Shown: positions 18,495 through 26,773 of the stretch, piece after piece
How the letters are laid out: every line of letters starts with the position of its first letter
Numbering within the stretch: position 1 is the stretch's first letter
Origin: Rhodobacteraceae bacterium Alg231-30
Lineage (GTDB): Bacteria; Pseudomonadota; Alphaproteobacteria; Rhodobacterales; Rhodobacteraceae
Direction: 5' to 3'
Assembly (NCBI GenBank): GCA_900143615.1
Contig: FREU01000007.1
Location: 291,878-355,877 of the forward strand
DNA length: 64,000 nt
Notes under the pieces: model-generated
Seen by the model: the letters and a program-made list of their open reading frames with translations, nothing else
Told to the model about the DNA's origin: nothing
Database searches by the model: none
Position numbers and translations under genes: made by a program

Positions 18495-18754
18495 TGGGAA
18501 ACCTTTCTCAGACGTTCAAACATCGCTCCGTTGCGGCAATAATCGGGCAAAGACGATGTCGTATCACTGGCGTGCGCGAGACTGCGGGCGCATTGCCCCG
18601 GACTCGCACAATCCATACAGCGCAGCACCATGTCGGCAATTTCTTCGTAGCGCAGATGCCCGCGAATGGCGGCCTCTTGCAAATCCACCCCCGCCTTCGC
18701 CGCTGTTTGATCAACCAACGAAGCGTGCACTTTCTTGCGTTCGGTCTCGATCAT
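18491..18754 (-). CDS. DUF6455-type small Cys-rich protein, paralogue 1 of 3
   Basis: The 87-aa protein is the first gene of the tandem triplet. It has MVLRCMDCASPGQCARSL and LPDYCRNGAMFERLR, the C-x2-C-x5-C and C-x-N-x3-F signature of the other two. The N-terminal helix is AAKAGVDLQEAAIRGHLRYEEIADM. No signal peptide or membrane segment is seen, so it should be cytoplasmic. It begins about 80 bp after the end of the YigZ gene. Confidence 0.75.
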   Translation of the reverse strand: MIETERKKVHASLVDQTAAKAGVDLQEAAIRGHLRYEEIADMVLRCMDCASPGQCARSLAHASDTTSSLPDYCRNGAMFERLRKVSQ

Positions 18755-18832
18755 GCCCGTCTCCCTGTGCTGGCCAAAACAAGTACCGGCACAATCGCTA
18801 CCATAGGCTTCTCTACGAGCCCTTGACCTGCA

Positions 18833-19186
18833 TCAATGGCTGGTTTCCAAATAGGCTCTCACGCAATCCTGAACCCGGCGAAATCGATCGCCCCCTAATT
18901 TTACACCGCCATACCAACGCGTTACGACAACGATGTGATCTATCAGCTCCGCGCGTTCCAGCATGCGCAAAATTACAAGACCCGCGCCACTTTCCCCATC
19001 GTCGCCCTTGAGCGGTGTTCCATCTGACAATATTGCCGCCCATGTATTGTGAGTCGCTTTGGCAAATTTCTTGTCGCGCTTGAGTTGTTTCAAAAACGCA
19101 TCTGCGGATTTTCGATCCGTTACCGGCCCGCCCGAAACCGCATATTTTGACCCTCGGTCCGTCAATACATTGCGTATTTGGCGCAT
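18833..19186 (-). CDS. YigZ/IMPACT-family protein
   Basis: The 117-aa protein corresponds to the N-terminal IMPACT (UPF0029) domain. It has ATHNTWAAI, LKGDDGESGAGLVILRML and the VVTRWYGGVKLGGDRFRRV motif. The usual C-terminal DUF1949 domain of E. coli YigZ is missing, which is common in short alphaproteobacterial versions. The role is unknown; eukaryotic IMPACT acts on GCN1-dependent translation control. It follows the M48 peptidase gene by 3 bp in the same direction. Confidence 0.88.
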   Translation of the reverse strand: MRQIRNVLTDRGSKYAVSGGPVTDRKSADAFLKQLKRDKKFAKATHNTWAAILSDGTPLKGDDGESGAGLVILRMLERAELIDHIVVVTRWYGGVKLGGDRFRRVQDCVRAYLETSH

Positions 19187-19189
19187 GCT

Positions 19190-19924
19190 TTACAGTCCGG
19201 CCGCCGTGCGCCGCACGATCTCCATTCGCGCCGCATTGGGTGGGTGTGTTCCTAGAAAACGATCACCCGGGTCGGCAATCCGATTAAAGAACTCGGCACC
19301 ACGCACGGGGTCATAACCCGCCTTATGCGCAATCACAGTGCCCAACGCGTCCGCTTCCAGCTCAAAGTTTTTCGAATAAGACCGCGCACCGACCCCTGCG
19401 CCCAAATCCATTGCGGCCTCGACCGCATCCGCATTTCCACCAAGCGCCGCGACAAGAATGCCACTCAACGCAGCGCCGGTCATAGCGTTGTTTTGCTGAC
19501 GCGTCAGATGCCCCGCAATATGATGAGCCGCCTCGTGTCCCATGACAAAAGCCAGCTCATCGGCATTACCGGTCTGAGCGATCAAAGCGGTGGTGAACAC
19601 GATCAACGGACGTCCGTTTTTGTCCACGGTTTGATAGGCATTGGCCGCCAGCTCAGTACGACTATCTACCGAGATCAGATAATCACAATCGGTTCCCGAA
19701 TTCGTGCGCGCCCGACACTCCCGTTCTGCCACAGGCTCAACGCGCGCGGTAATGGGCGCAAGACGGCTGCGCGCCTGACTGTGCGAAATGTTAGCCGCCT
19801 GTTGACGTGCCGCCGGAGCAGCCGTTGGCGCGCTACTGCTGGTCGTGGACACACACCCCGCAACAAGGCCGCCCAGCAGAACCAAACACACAAGTGAAGA
19901 CCCGATTGAGGATAACTGACGCAT
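19190..19924 (-). CDS. M48-family metallopeptidase lipoprotein
   Basis: The product is about 244 aa with a lipoprotein signal (LVCLVLLGGLVAGC). The zinc motif HEAAHH (HExxH) lies in FVMGHEAAHHIAGHL, and the third ligand is probably the Glu in NFELEADALGT. M48 periplasmic peptidases of this size (LoiP/BepA-like) help with outer-membrane protein quality control. A hydrophobic stretch NAMTGAALSGILVAALGG follows the active site. The ATG at 19924 is preferred because GGGAGG precedes it; a frame extension of seven codons upstream is less likely. It is coupled to yigZ by a 3-bp gap. Confidence 0.88.
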   Translation of the reverse strand: MRQLSSIGSSLVCLVLLGGLVAGCVSTTSSSAPTAAPAARQQAANISHSQARSRLAPITARVEPVAERECRARTNSGTDCDYLISVDSRTELAANAYQTVDKNGRPLIVFTTALIAQTGNADELAFVMGHEAAHHIAGHLTRQQNNAMTGAALSGILVAALGGNADAVEAAMDLGAGVGARSYSKNFELEADALGTVIAHKAGYDPVRGAEFFNRIADPGDRFLGTHPPNAARMEIVRRTAAGL

Positions 19925-20039
19925 GCCCGACCTCCCAAAAGCCATTGCTTATAACACGTTGCCCCACTGTATTTTCCACGGACCAAGGTTTCCAGAGGGA
20001 AAAGCTTGCGCCTTCTCCCCGGCGCGTTAGGCTAGAGGT

Positions 20040-20279
20040 ATGTTTAGCATCGAACACGAATTTGACGCGACGGTAGTGACCCTTGTGGATGAGGGCACTG
20101 CGCCGTTGGCAGAAGATGTGGTCATCAACCTTTTTGAAGATTGCATCACGCTTGAGCAATATGATCCGCGCAGTGACAGCGTTGTGAAAATAACCCTGTC
20201 AAATGGTCAATCGCGCGACCTGGCCGCGGCTTTGGATCTGCCCGAAGGGGTCTATACTATGAAACAAGACAGCAGCTAA
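20040..20279 (+). CDS. Small conserved hypothetical protein
   Basis: The 79-aa acidic protein reads MFSIEHEFDATVVTLVDEG, then VVINLFEDCITLEQYD. It has no signal peptide or membrane segment. It has normal codon use and sits between divergent gene blocks. I recognise it only as resembling short Roseobacter hypotheticals; no function can be offered. Confidence 0.6.
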   Translation: MFSIEHEFDATVVTLVDEGTAPLAEDVVINLFEDCITLEQYDPRSDSVVKITLSNGQSRDLAAALDLPEGVYTMKQDSS

Positions 20280-20297
20280 AGCGGCCTAGTTCCCAAT

Positions 20298-20552
20298 CTA
20301 TCTTTCCACGCGAAACACCTTGTCGCGTGCCGTTTGCCCTCGGATCAAGGTCAGGCGCGACTTCGCCACACCCAACGCCTTGGCCAGCTGCTTTTGCACA
20401 GCTGCATTCGCCTTGCCCCCTTCTGGCACACTCGTCACGTAAACCCGAATACTACCGTCTTGCAGCTTGACCATATTACGTGACGCCTTAGGCGTAACCC
20501 GCACCGAAATCTCGGTCCCTGGTACCGCCAGGTCATTCAACTCATCGTTCAT
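20298..20552 (-). CDS. DUF167/YggU-family protein
   Basis: The 84-aa protein shows the DUF167 pattern: GTEISVRVTPKASRNMV, a central strand, VPEGGKANAAVQKQLAKALGV, then SRLTLIRGQTARDKVFRV. The family is widespread (YggU in E. coli, C15orf40 in humans) with unknown function. It is convergent with the preceding small hypothetical gene, 18 bp away, and divergent from the HDAC gene. Confidence 0.9.
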   Translation of the reverse strand: MNDELNDLAVPGTEISVRVTPKASRNMVKLQDGSIRVYVTSVPEGGKANAAVQKQLAKALGVAKSRLTLIRGQTARDKVFRVER

Positions 20553-20635
20553 TTGCGCTCTTTCGCCGCTCGGTCATTTACAAAACTTTCCTACCCGCCA
20601 TATTTACCCTGAGAACGAAACAGGAGTAAGTGGGC

Positions 20636-21748
20636 ATGAGCACAGGTTTCTTTTGGGATGAACGTTGCTTCTGGCACTCAGGTGGTAATTACGCGCTGAC
20701 ATTGCCCGTAGGAGGCCATGTCCAACCCCTCGCATCAGGTGACCTGCCAGAGAGCCCCGAAACCAAACGGCGCCTCAAAAACCTCTTGGATATCACCGGA
20801 TTGGCGGCCGAGCTGGACATGCGCCACGCCCCCCCCGCGACACACGACATGTTGACCCGCGTGCACCCGGAAAACTACCTCACTGAATTCAAAAAAATGT
20901 CAGACACAGGTGGTGGTGAAATTGGACTTCGCACTCCATTTGGTCAGGGCGCCTATGAAATCGCGGCCGTGTCCGCCGGACTGGCCAGCGAGGCCGTTCG
21001 CACCGTTGCCCAAGGTGATTTGCAAAACGCCTATGCGCTCTCACGTCCACCGGGACATCACTGCCTGCCCGATTGGCCCAACGGTTTCTGCCTGCTTGCC
21101 AATATCGCTATTGCCATTGAAAACGCCCAAGCTGACGGGCTGTTCGAACGCGTTGCCGTCATTGATTGGGACGTTCACCACGGCAATGGCACCGAGGCAA
21201 TTTACTATGAGCGCGACGACGTCTTGGCGATCTCGCTGCATCAGGAACACAACTACCCGCTAGACACTGGCGACATGGCAGATCGCGGCCATGGTGCGGG
21301 GCTTGGCTACAACATCAACATCCCTCTTCCGCCTGGCAGCGGCCATGCCAGCTACTTACGCGCAATGGAGAAAATTGTTCTGCCGGCGCTGGATCAGTTT
21401 AAGCCAGATCTCATCATTGTCGCCTGTGGTTTTGACGCCTCAGCTTTCGATCCACTGTCACGCATGCTTGCCAGTGCGGACACCTACCGCCAAATGACAC
21501 AACAACTCATGTCAGCCGCTCACAAACACTGTGACGGCAAACTTGTCCTGGTTCATGAAGGTGGTTACTCCGAGGCCCATGTGCCGTTCTGCGGTCATGC
21601 CGTATTGGAAACATTGGCAGGCTCAGACATCCGCGCACAGGATCCAACTGTCGACACTCTGATCAAACGGCAACCCTCAGACCGCGTGCAGAGCTTTTTC
21701 AACGAGCTCATTGACGAAATGGCAGCCGAGTTCAACAAACGGCCCTAG
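20636..21748 (+). CDS. Histone deacetylase-family hydrolase (acetylpolyamine amidohydrolase-like)
   Basis: The 370-aa zinc hydrolase has SRPPGHHCLPDWPNGFCL (tandem His), VIDWDVHHGNGTEAIYY (zinc Asp and His), GFDASAFDPLSRM (zinc Asp) and VHEGGYSEAHVPF. Bacterial members deacetylate polyamines or acetylated small molecules in the cytoplasm. The ATG at 20636 follows CAGGAG; a GTG two codons before is possible. It starts about 85 bp from the divergent YggU gene and is followed by a nitroreductase 38 bp later, so the two may be co-transcribed. Confidence 0.92.
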   Translation: MSTGFFWDERCFWHSGGNYALTLPVGGHVQPLASGDLPESPETKRRLKNLLDITGLAAELDMRHAPPATHDMLTRVHPENYLTEFKKMSDTGGGEIGLRTPFGQGAYEIAAVSAGLASEAVRTVAQGDLQNAYALSRPPGHHCLPDWPNGFCLLANIAIAIENAQADGLFERVAVIDWDVHHGNGTEAIYYERDDVLAISLHQEHNYPLDTGDMADRGHGAGLGYNINIPLPPGSGHASYLRAMEKIVLPALDQFKPDLIIVACGFDASAFDPLSRMLASADTYRQMTQQLMSAAHKHCDGKLVLVHEGGYSEAHVPFCGHAVLETLAGSDIRAQDPTVDTLIKRQPSDRVQSFFNELIDEMAAEFNKRP

Positions 21749-21786
21749 CCCATCCAATTTCAAAGTTTTAGCCGAAAGAATATTAC

Positions 21787-22365
21787 ATGCTCGATCCGAA
21801 GCCCGAAGCGCTTGAATTTTTACTGTCGCGCCGCTCCCGTCCTGCCAAGACGCTGACCCTGCCGATCCCCGATCGCGCACAGCTTGGACCAATGCTAGAG
21901 GCCGCTCTACGTAGCCCCGATCACGGCAAGCTTGAGCCATGGCGGCTGATGGTTTTAGAAAAGGATGCGCTACAACGCCTTGCAAGCCTCGTGCCAGACC
22001 GTGGCGCCGCTCTTTTGATGGATGAGGACAAAATCACCAAGGCACACAATCAGTTCGCCAGTGCTGAGCTTGCTGTCGCCGTCATCGAAGCGCCCGTGAT
22101 TTCCGACAAAGTCCCCGAGATCGAGCAAACCTATTCTGCTGCCTGCGTCTGTCTTCAGCTGCTCAACGCCGCCCTCGCCTCAGGCTGGGGCGCCAATTGG
22201 CTTTCGGGTTGGGCCAGCCATGACCGCCCCTTTGTCGAGCGCGGCCTTGGCCTTGCACCACATGAACGTGTTGCAGGGTTCATCCATATTGGCACCGAAC
22301 GCAGCGCCCCACCAGAACGCCCCCGCCCTGACGTAAAGGAGAAGGTCACATGGGTCTCTCAGTAG
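21787..22365 (+). CDS. Nitroreductase-family flavoprotein (YdjA-like)
   Basis: The 192-aa protein is a small FMN nitroreductase. An N-terminal RRSRPAKTLTLPIPD, the substrate loop ALRSPDHGKLEPWRLMVLE and the C-terminal GWGANWLSGW match the YdjA subgroup. Members reduce nitro or quinone compounds with NAD(P)H. Length is usual. Its 3' end overlaps the start of the EI24 gene by 16 bp, so the two are coupled. The physiological substrate is unknown. Confidence 0.9.
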   Translation: MLDPKPEALEFLLSRRSRPAKTLTLPIPDRAQLGPMLEAALRSPDHGKLEPWRLMVLEKDALQRLASLVPDRGAALLMDEDKITKAHNQFASAELAVAVIEAPVISDKVPEIEQTYSAACVCLQLLNAALASGWGANWLSGWASHDRPFVERGLGLAPHERVAGFIHIGTERSAPPERPRPDVKEKVTWVSQ

Positions 22366-23048
22366 TTGTCAGCTCATTTTTCAAGGCCCTCGGCCAATTG
22401 GGCGATCGCCGCTTCCGCCGTGTTCTATGGCTCGGCATCGGGCTCACCTTTGCGCTCTTGGTGGCCGCCTACGTTTTGTTTTTGATGTTCTTAAACTGGC
22501 TTGGCGCCGCTGAAACCGTGCAAGAACTGATTGGTCCAGTTAGCTGGCTACCCGATCTCATCACATGGAGCTCGTTCTTTGTGATGATTGTTTTGTCAGT
22601 TTTCCTGATGGTGCCCGTGGCCTCGGCGATCACATCGATGTTTCTTGATCAGGTCGCGCATGCGGTTGAAGACCGCCATTACCCGCATCTGCCCGAAGTA
22701 CCGCAAGTGCCGTTTTGGGACGGGTTCCGCGACACAGTGAACTTTCTGGGCGTATTGATAGCCGCCAACATTTTGGCGCTGATCGTCTATGCGATCTTTC
22801 CGCCCATGGCCTTGTTCATCTTTTGGGGCATGAACGGCTTTTTGTTGGGACGGGAATATTTCATGCTCGCCGCCATGCGCCGCATCGGGCGCGAAGGTGC
22901 CAAACAGCTGCGCCGCAAACACGCTGGCACCATCTGGTTGGCGGGCACACTTATGGCGATGCCCCTGTCGATTCCGCTCATCAACCTGCTGATACCAATT
23001 TTAGGGGCGGCCACCTTTACCCATCTGTACCATGGGCTTCAGAAGTGA
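22350..23048 (+). CDS. EI24/CysZ-like integral membrane protein
   Basis: The 232-aa membrane protein has about five hydrophobic segments. EI24 features include LNWLGAAETVQELIGPVSWLP, a VPVASAITSMFLDQVAHAVE segment, and GREYFMLAAMRRIGREGAKQLRRKH on the cytoplasmic side. CysZ is a sulfate permease in enterobacteria; alphaproteobacterial members are of unknown role. It overlaps the nitroreductase gene upstream and is convergent with the DUF1467 gene, sharing 32 bp of 3' end. Confidence 0.88.
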   Translation: MGLSVVVSSFFKALGQLGDRRFRRVLWLGIGLTFALLVAAYVLFLMFLNWLGAAETVQELIGPVSWLPDLITWSSFFVMIVLSVFLMVPVASAITSMFLDQVAHAVEDRHYPHLPEVPQVPFWDGFRDTVNFLGVLIAANILALIVYAIFPPMALFIFWGMNGFLLGREYFMLAAMRRIGREGAKQLRRKHAGTIWLAGTLMAMPLSIPLINLLIPILGAATFTHLYHGLQK

Positions 23049-23316
23049 TCGGAGCCATTCGGTCAAACCAGTCAAAATCGCGCACCGATATCGCACCGGA
23101 TGTGATGATCCAAAACAGGATCCCCCACATCACCGCCGCCAAAACGGTCGTGATCTTGGCTTTGGTTTTCAAGTTGTGATGTTCGGGGGCACCTGCATGG
23201 GTGCCCTCAAGCACCTCCCCGACGTCTCCTTGAGTTTGCAGACGAAACGGGATCACAACCAAAAAGGTCATGAACCAAAGAACGGCATAAAGCACAATTG
23301 CTGACGTAAACGCCAT
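23017..23316 (-). CDS. DUF1467 family two-helix membrane protein
   Basis: The 99-aa protein has one transmembrane helix at its N-terminus (SAIVLYAVLWFMTFLVVIP) and a second at about residues 60-80. They are separated by a hydrophilic LQTQGDVGEVLEGTHAGAPEH loop that is typical of DUF1467. The ATG at 23316 follows AAGGAGGT; a GTG two codons upstream lies inside that site. It precedes no cognate gene, but in Rhodobacteraceae this gene is usually next to methylmalonyl-CoA epimerase, as here. Function is unknown. Confidence 0.88.
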   Translation of the reverse strand: MAFTSAIVLYAVLWFMTFLVVIPFRLQTQGDVGEVLEGTHAGAPEHHNLKTKAKITTVLAAVMWGILFWIITSGAISVRDFDWFDRMAPITSEAHGTDG

Positions 23317-23366
23317 GGGCACCTCCTTAAAGTGCAGGCGACCTTTAGGACGCCTGAGTTGTCCTC

Positions 23367-23771
23367 TTATACTTGTTCGAGCTCCACCAAACAGCCGTTA
23401 AAGTCTTTGGGGTGCAAAAACAAAACCGGTTTACCATGGGCTCCGATTTTGGGCTCGCCTGTGCCCAACACTCGCGCACCGGTTTCTTTCAGATGATCAC
23501 GCGCCGCAAGAATATCTTCGACCTCATAACACACGTGATGAATGCCGCCCGATGGGTTCTTTTCAAGGAAACCGTTGATCGGGCTGTCATCGCCCAAGGG
23601 GTACAGCAGCTCAATTTTTGTGTTGGGTAATTCAATAAACACGACCGTTACGCCATGGTCGGGCTCATCTTGTGGCGCACCGACATTGGCACCCAGCGCT
23701 GTGCTGTACTGCGCCATTGCGGCCTCAAGATCTGGCACCGCAATCGCGACGTGGTTTAGTCTTCCAATCAT
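23367..23771 (-). CDS. mce: Methylmalonyl-CoA epimerase
   Basis: The 134-aa vicinal-oxygen-chelate protein begins IGRLNHVAIAVPDLEAAM (metal His) and has GGIHHVCYEVEDI and a C-terminal KDFNGCLVELEQV (metal Glu). It interconverts (R)- and (S)-methylmalonyl-CoA in propionyl-CoA metabolism. Length matches the family. It lies 50 bp upstream of the DUF1467 gene on the same strand, and they are probably co-transcribed. Confidence 0.93.
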   Translation of the reverse strand: MIGRLNHVAIAVPDLEAAMAQYSTALGANVGAPQDEPDHGVTVVFIELPNTKIELLYPLGDDSPINGFLEKNPSGGIHHVCYEVEDILAARDHLKETGARVLGTGEPKIGAHGKPVLFLHPKDFNGCLVELEQV

Positions 23772-23994
23772 CTCTCACTCCCTCAGGGGTTCACTCTCTC
23801 CAGTTGGCTGGCTTTATGAAGCTGTGAACGGCCTCGCGCAAGCGCCCCACCATCACGCCGTTGCGGCAAACCAAGATCAATCCAACACGCTTTTGATCCG
23901 TTGTCAGCGTTCCTGCGACTTAACCCTTCGTTAGTCACGATTGGCCTAGCCTGTCTGAGTATTGTTTATTCATGAGTTTCTCAGGAGCTGCCAA

Positions 23995-24711
23995 ATGGTT
24001 GATCGCTCACCTTTTTCTCCTCTTTCCACGCCGACGACTCAGCGCCCGCTGCTTGGCCTGACGATTCTGGTTGTCGAAGACAGCCGCTTTGCCTGTGACG
24101 CGCTGCGTCTGATGGGCATGCGGTCGGGTGCGCGCATCCGTCGCGCTGACTGCCTCGCCTCGGCAAGACGCCATTTGCGGGTCTACCGCCCCTCGGTTGC
24201 CATGATCGACATGGGATTGCCGGATGGCTCAGGGGCCGAATTAATCGAAGAGCTCGCACAGGCCAGCCCGCGTATCGATTTGCTTTTGGCGATGTCAGGA
24301 GATGACTACAACATCCCTGTCGCAATTGCTTCCGGTGCGGATGCATTTTTGGCAAAACCGCTCACCAGTCTGACCAAATTCCAAACGACCATTCTGGAAG
24401 GTCTACCCAAAGATCAGCGTCCGACCGGCCTGAGAGAGGTTCTCGATCCCCCAATTTGTCCCGATCCGGCAGCGTTTCGCGATGATTTGCGCAAGGCCGC
24501 AGAAGCGCTGCAAAACAAACCGGACGAGGCCATAGTCGACTATGTGGCGCAATTTTTGGCGGGCATCGCGCGCAATGCCCAAGACGCGCCTCTTTTGGAT
24601 GCGGTCCATGCGGTGTCACGCGCCCGACGCGCCGGGCGCAAGCCGGCACAAGATGTAGCGCTGCTCAATGGATTGGTCAAAGCGCGCCTCTCCGAGAACA
24701 TATGGATCTAG
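23995..24711 (+). CDS. Response regulator with N-terminal receiver and unidentified C-terminus
   Basis: The 238-aa protein has a receiver domain at residues 20-140: ILVVEDSRF (acidic pocket), MIDMGLPDGSGA (phosphorylated Asp), and GADAFLAKPL (conserved Lys). The remaining 90 residues are helical and carry no recognised HTH, GGDEF or PilZ motif. The ATG at 23995 follows TCAGGAG. It is not paired with a histidine kinase, so the cognate kinase lies elsewhere. It may act by protein-protein contact rather than DNA binding. Confidence 0.85.
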   Translation: MVDRSPFSPLSTPTTQRPLLGLTILVVEDSRFACDALRLMGMRSGARIRRADCLASARRHLRVYRPSVAMIDMGLPDGSGAELIEELAQASPRIDLLLAMSGDDYNIPVAIASGADAFLAKPLTSLTKFQTTILEGLPKDQRPTGLREVLDPPICPDPAAFRDDLRKAAEALQNKPDEAIVDYVAQFLAGIARNAQDAPLLDAVHAVSRARRAGRKPAQDVALLNGLVKARLSENIWI

Positions 24712-24730
24712 GAGGCGGGGGGCGGACGGT

Positions 24731-25447
24731 TCACCTAAGCTGTGGGTCGCTGCTTGTACGCACCAAACCGGTCAAATCACTCAGGCGTTCAATCTGGCGG
24801 CCTTGCGTGTCAAAATTGCGAGGCGACAACCAGACATCAAACGCCTGTTTAAGCGCGGACCATTCTTTGTCGATAGCAGCAAACCAAGCCGTGTCGCGGT
24901 TGCGTCCCTTGTAGACCAAAGCCTGACGGAATACGCCTTCATAGCTTAATCCCAATCTCTGTGCGGCGCGCCGTGACGGCAGGTTCAGAGCGTCACATTT
25001 CCATTCATACCGACGATAACCCGCTTCAAACGCCCATTGCATCATCAGATACATCGTTTCCGTCGCCGTAGGTGTGCCCTGCATTTGCGGCGCAAAATTT
25101 ATGTTGCCCACCTCAATGCTTCCCGCTTGGGGTTTTATCCTCAAATAGGAGGCCACACCGGTGTAAGCCCGCGAAGTTTTGCACCAGATCGCGTAAAAAA
25201 AATGGTCCTTATTGGCCACCGTATCGCGCACCCATCGATGGTACTGTGCCGCAGAATGAAACGGCCCATAGGGCAGATAGTCCCAAATCCAGTCATCTGC
25301 CTGATAGGCCCGAAATAGCAACGCCGCGTGTTTTTCAGCATTCAGAGGTTCTAGTCGGGCATATTGCCCCTCCAACACGTCCCCCATTGGTGCAGCGGGC
25401 GGCGTCCACCCTAGAACGGCATCACCGACAGGCCTTTGGTTTTTCAT
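24731..25447 (-). CDS. GNAT-family N-acetyltransferase (RimJ/RimL-like)
   Basis: The 238-aa protein has LEGQYARLEPLNAEKHAALLF at the start of the GNAT fold. It continues with IEVGNINFAPQMQGTPTATETMYLMMQWAFEAGYRRYEWKCD and NLPSRRAAQRLGLSYEGVFRQ, the acetyl-CoA-binding region of RimJ/RimL proteins. It is somewhat longer than RimJ. The ATG at 25447 is chosen because it begins the conserved part. The acceptor (protein N-terminus, small molecule or antibiotic) cannot be told. It is convergent with the response regulator, 19 bp away. Confidence 0.87.
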   Translation of the reverse strand: MKNQRPVGDAVLGWTPPAAPMGDVLEGQYARLEPLNAEKHAALLFRAYQADDWIWDYLPYGPFHSAAQYHRWVRDTVANKDHFFYAIWCKTSRAYTGVASYLRIKPQAGSIEVGNINFAPQMQGTPTATETMYLMMQWAFEAGYRRYEWKCDALNLPSRRAAQRLGLSYEGVFRQALVYKGRNRDTAWFAAIDKEWSALKQAFDVWLSPRNFDTQGRQIERLSDLTGLVRTSSDPQLR

Positions 25448-25519
25448 AGGGTATGCTCCATGTACTGACCAATTGGTCGCACAAAGCAGCGCGCCCGCCA
25501 AGCGTCTCAAAGCTAAAAG

Positions 25520-26761
25520 TTAGGCGAGAAGACCTGGATCGTCCTTCATTTCCAGTCCAGGAAAAACATCGCGCTCTAAAACAGATGCTGAAAGGCCAAA
25601 ACTGGAGCGAATAGCCCAAGCCGCATATCTGCGTACATCATCGGTCGGCATCACATCGCGGCGTTGGTAGAGTGCCGCCTCATCCAATCCCAGTGCGTGC
25701 CCCAAAACACGCCCCCCCCGCAGCGCCCCCCCCGCCAACACCATCGCACCACCAGTCCCGTGATCGGTCCCGCGAGAGCCATTTTCACGCACTGTTCGGC
25801 CAAACTCGGTCATGGCCAGCACGGTTGTTCGTTGCCAGGCAGCCCCCCCGAGGTTGGCTTTGAGCGTCAGAATCGTTTGCGCCAACCTCTTAAGCGGCGC
25901 GACCATCGTGTTTTTCTGATTATTATGCGTGTCCCAGCCGCCAAGCGAGAAACACGCTATTCGTGCGTCACCACGCAATTGTTCGGCGGCAAACTCAGCC
26001 ACACGCTTATGTGCCCCACGCGCGCCCTGCCCCTGCGTCGACATTTGCGCATCCATGCTGGCCTCCAACATCGATGCGTCAGTCTCCACAATGCTCTCGC
26101 CGCCATCTTGCGATGACAGGCGAACAGCTTGTGCCATCGCCAAAGCCATTTCTGTATCGCTCTGCATCACCTCTTGCAGCAACCGCGCGCCCTGCGCACT
26201 CATCACAAAGTCCACATCCGGAGACCAGCTTGAGACCGGTGCAGAACCACGGCTTAGCAACATTGGGTCCGCACCGATCGCGTAAGCAGTATGCGCCTCG
26301 ACCCCCTGCATCCCTTGCAACATCCTGTTCAACCATCCATCACGCTGAGATGTTTTTCCTAAATTTGCAGTGCCTGCCTCTAACAAATCCTGCCCGTCAA
26401 AATGGCTGCGCTTGTTGCGATAGGGGGTCGAAACCGACTGTACAAAACTCAACTCTCCGGCATGCCAAAGCGGCAGCAAGGGCGCGACCGCCGGATGGAT
26501 CCCATATCCGTCTTGCACTTCCAGCGTCGGATTTCGTTGCTGCGCAAGCGTGGGTCGTGCAATGGCAAACGCAGGATCATGCCATGGACGCAGCAAATCC
26601 AAACCATCCATGCCCCCCCGAAGGAGAATAACAACCAGCCTGTTATCCGATGGGGCCATGGCAAAGGACACCGGTGTGAGCAAAGGACTTGCGGCCACTG
26701 AACAGCCAACAAGCGCACCACGCGCAAGGAACTTTCGACGAGACAATCCTGAATGTGTCAA
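25520..26761 (-). CDS. DUF1501 family Tat-exported protein
   Basis: The 413-aa protein has a twin-arginine signal (LSRRKFLARGALVGCSVAASPLL) and the DUF1501 body: VVILLRGGMDGLDLLRPW, SHFDGQDLLEAGT, CFSLGGWDTHNNQ, AMTEFGRTVRENGSRGTDHGTGG. The fold is sulfatase-like, but no sulfatase activity is established. The start is a TTG preceded by GAGGAGG, since no ATG precedes the signal peptide. The DUF1800 gene lies 12 bp upstream; the two families nearly always occur as a pair, which implies a joint exported function. Confidence 0.9.
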   Translation of the reverse strand: MTHSGLSRRKFLARGALVGCSVAASPLLTPVSFAMAPSDNRLVVILLRGGMDGLDLLRPWHDPAFAIARPTLAQQRNPTLEVQDGYGIHPAVAPLLPLWHAGELSFVQSVSTPYRNKRSHFDGQDLLEAGTANLGKTSQRDGWLNRMLQGMQGVEAHTAYAIGADPMLLSRGSAPVSSWSPDVDFVMSAQGARLLQEVMQSDTEMALAMAQAVRLSSQDGGESIVETDASMLEASMDAQMSTQGQGARGAHKRVAEFAAEQLRGDARIACFSLGGWDTHNNQKNTMVAPLKRLAQTILTLKANLGGAAWQRTTVLAMTEFGRTVRENGSRGTDHGTGGAMVLAGGALRGGRVLGHALGLDEAALYQRRDVMPTDDVRRYAAWAIRSSFGLSASVLERDVFPGLEMKDDPGLLA

Positions 26762-26773
26762 AAAACCACCTCC

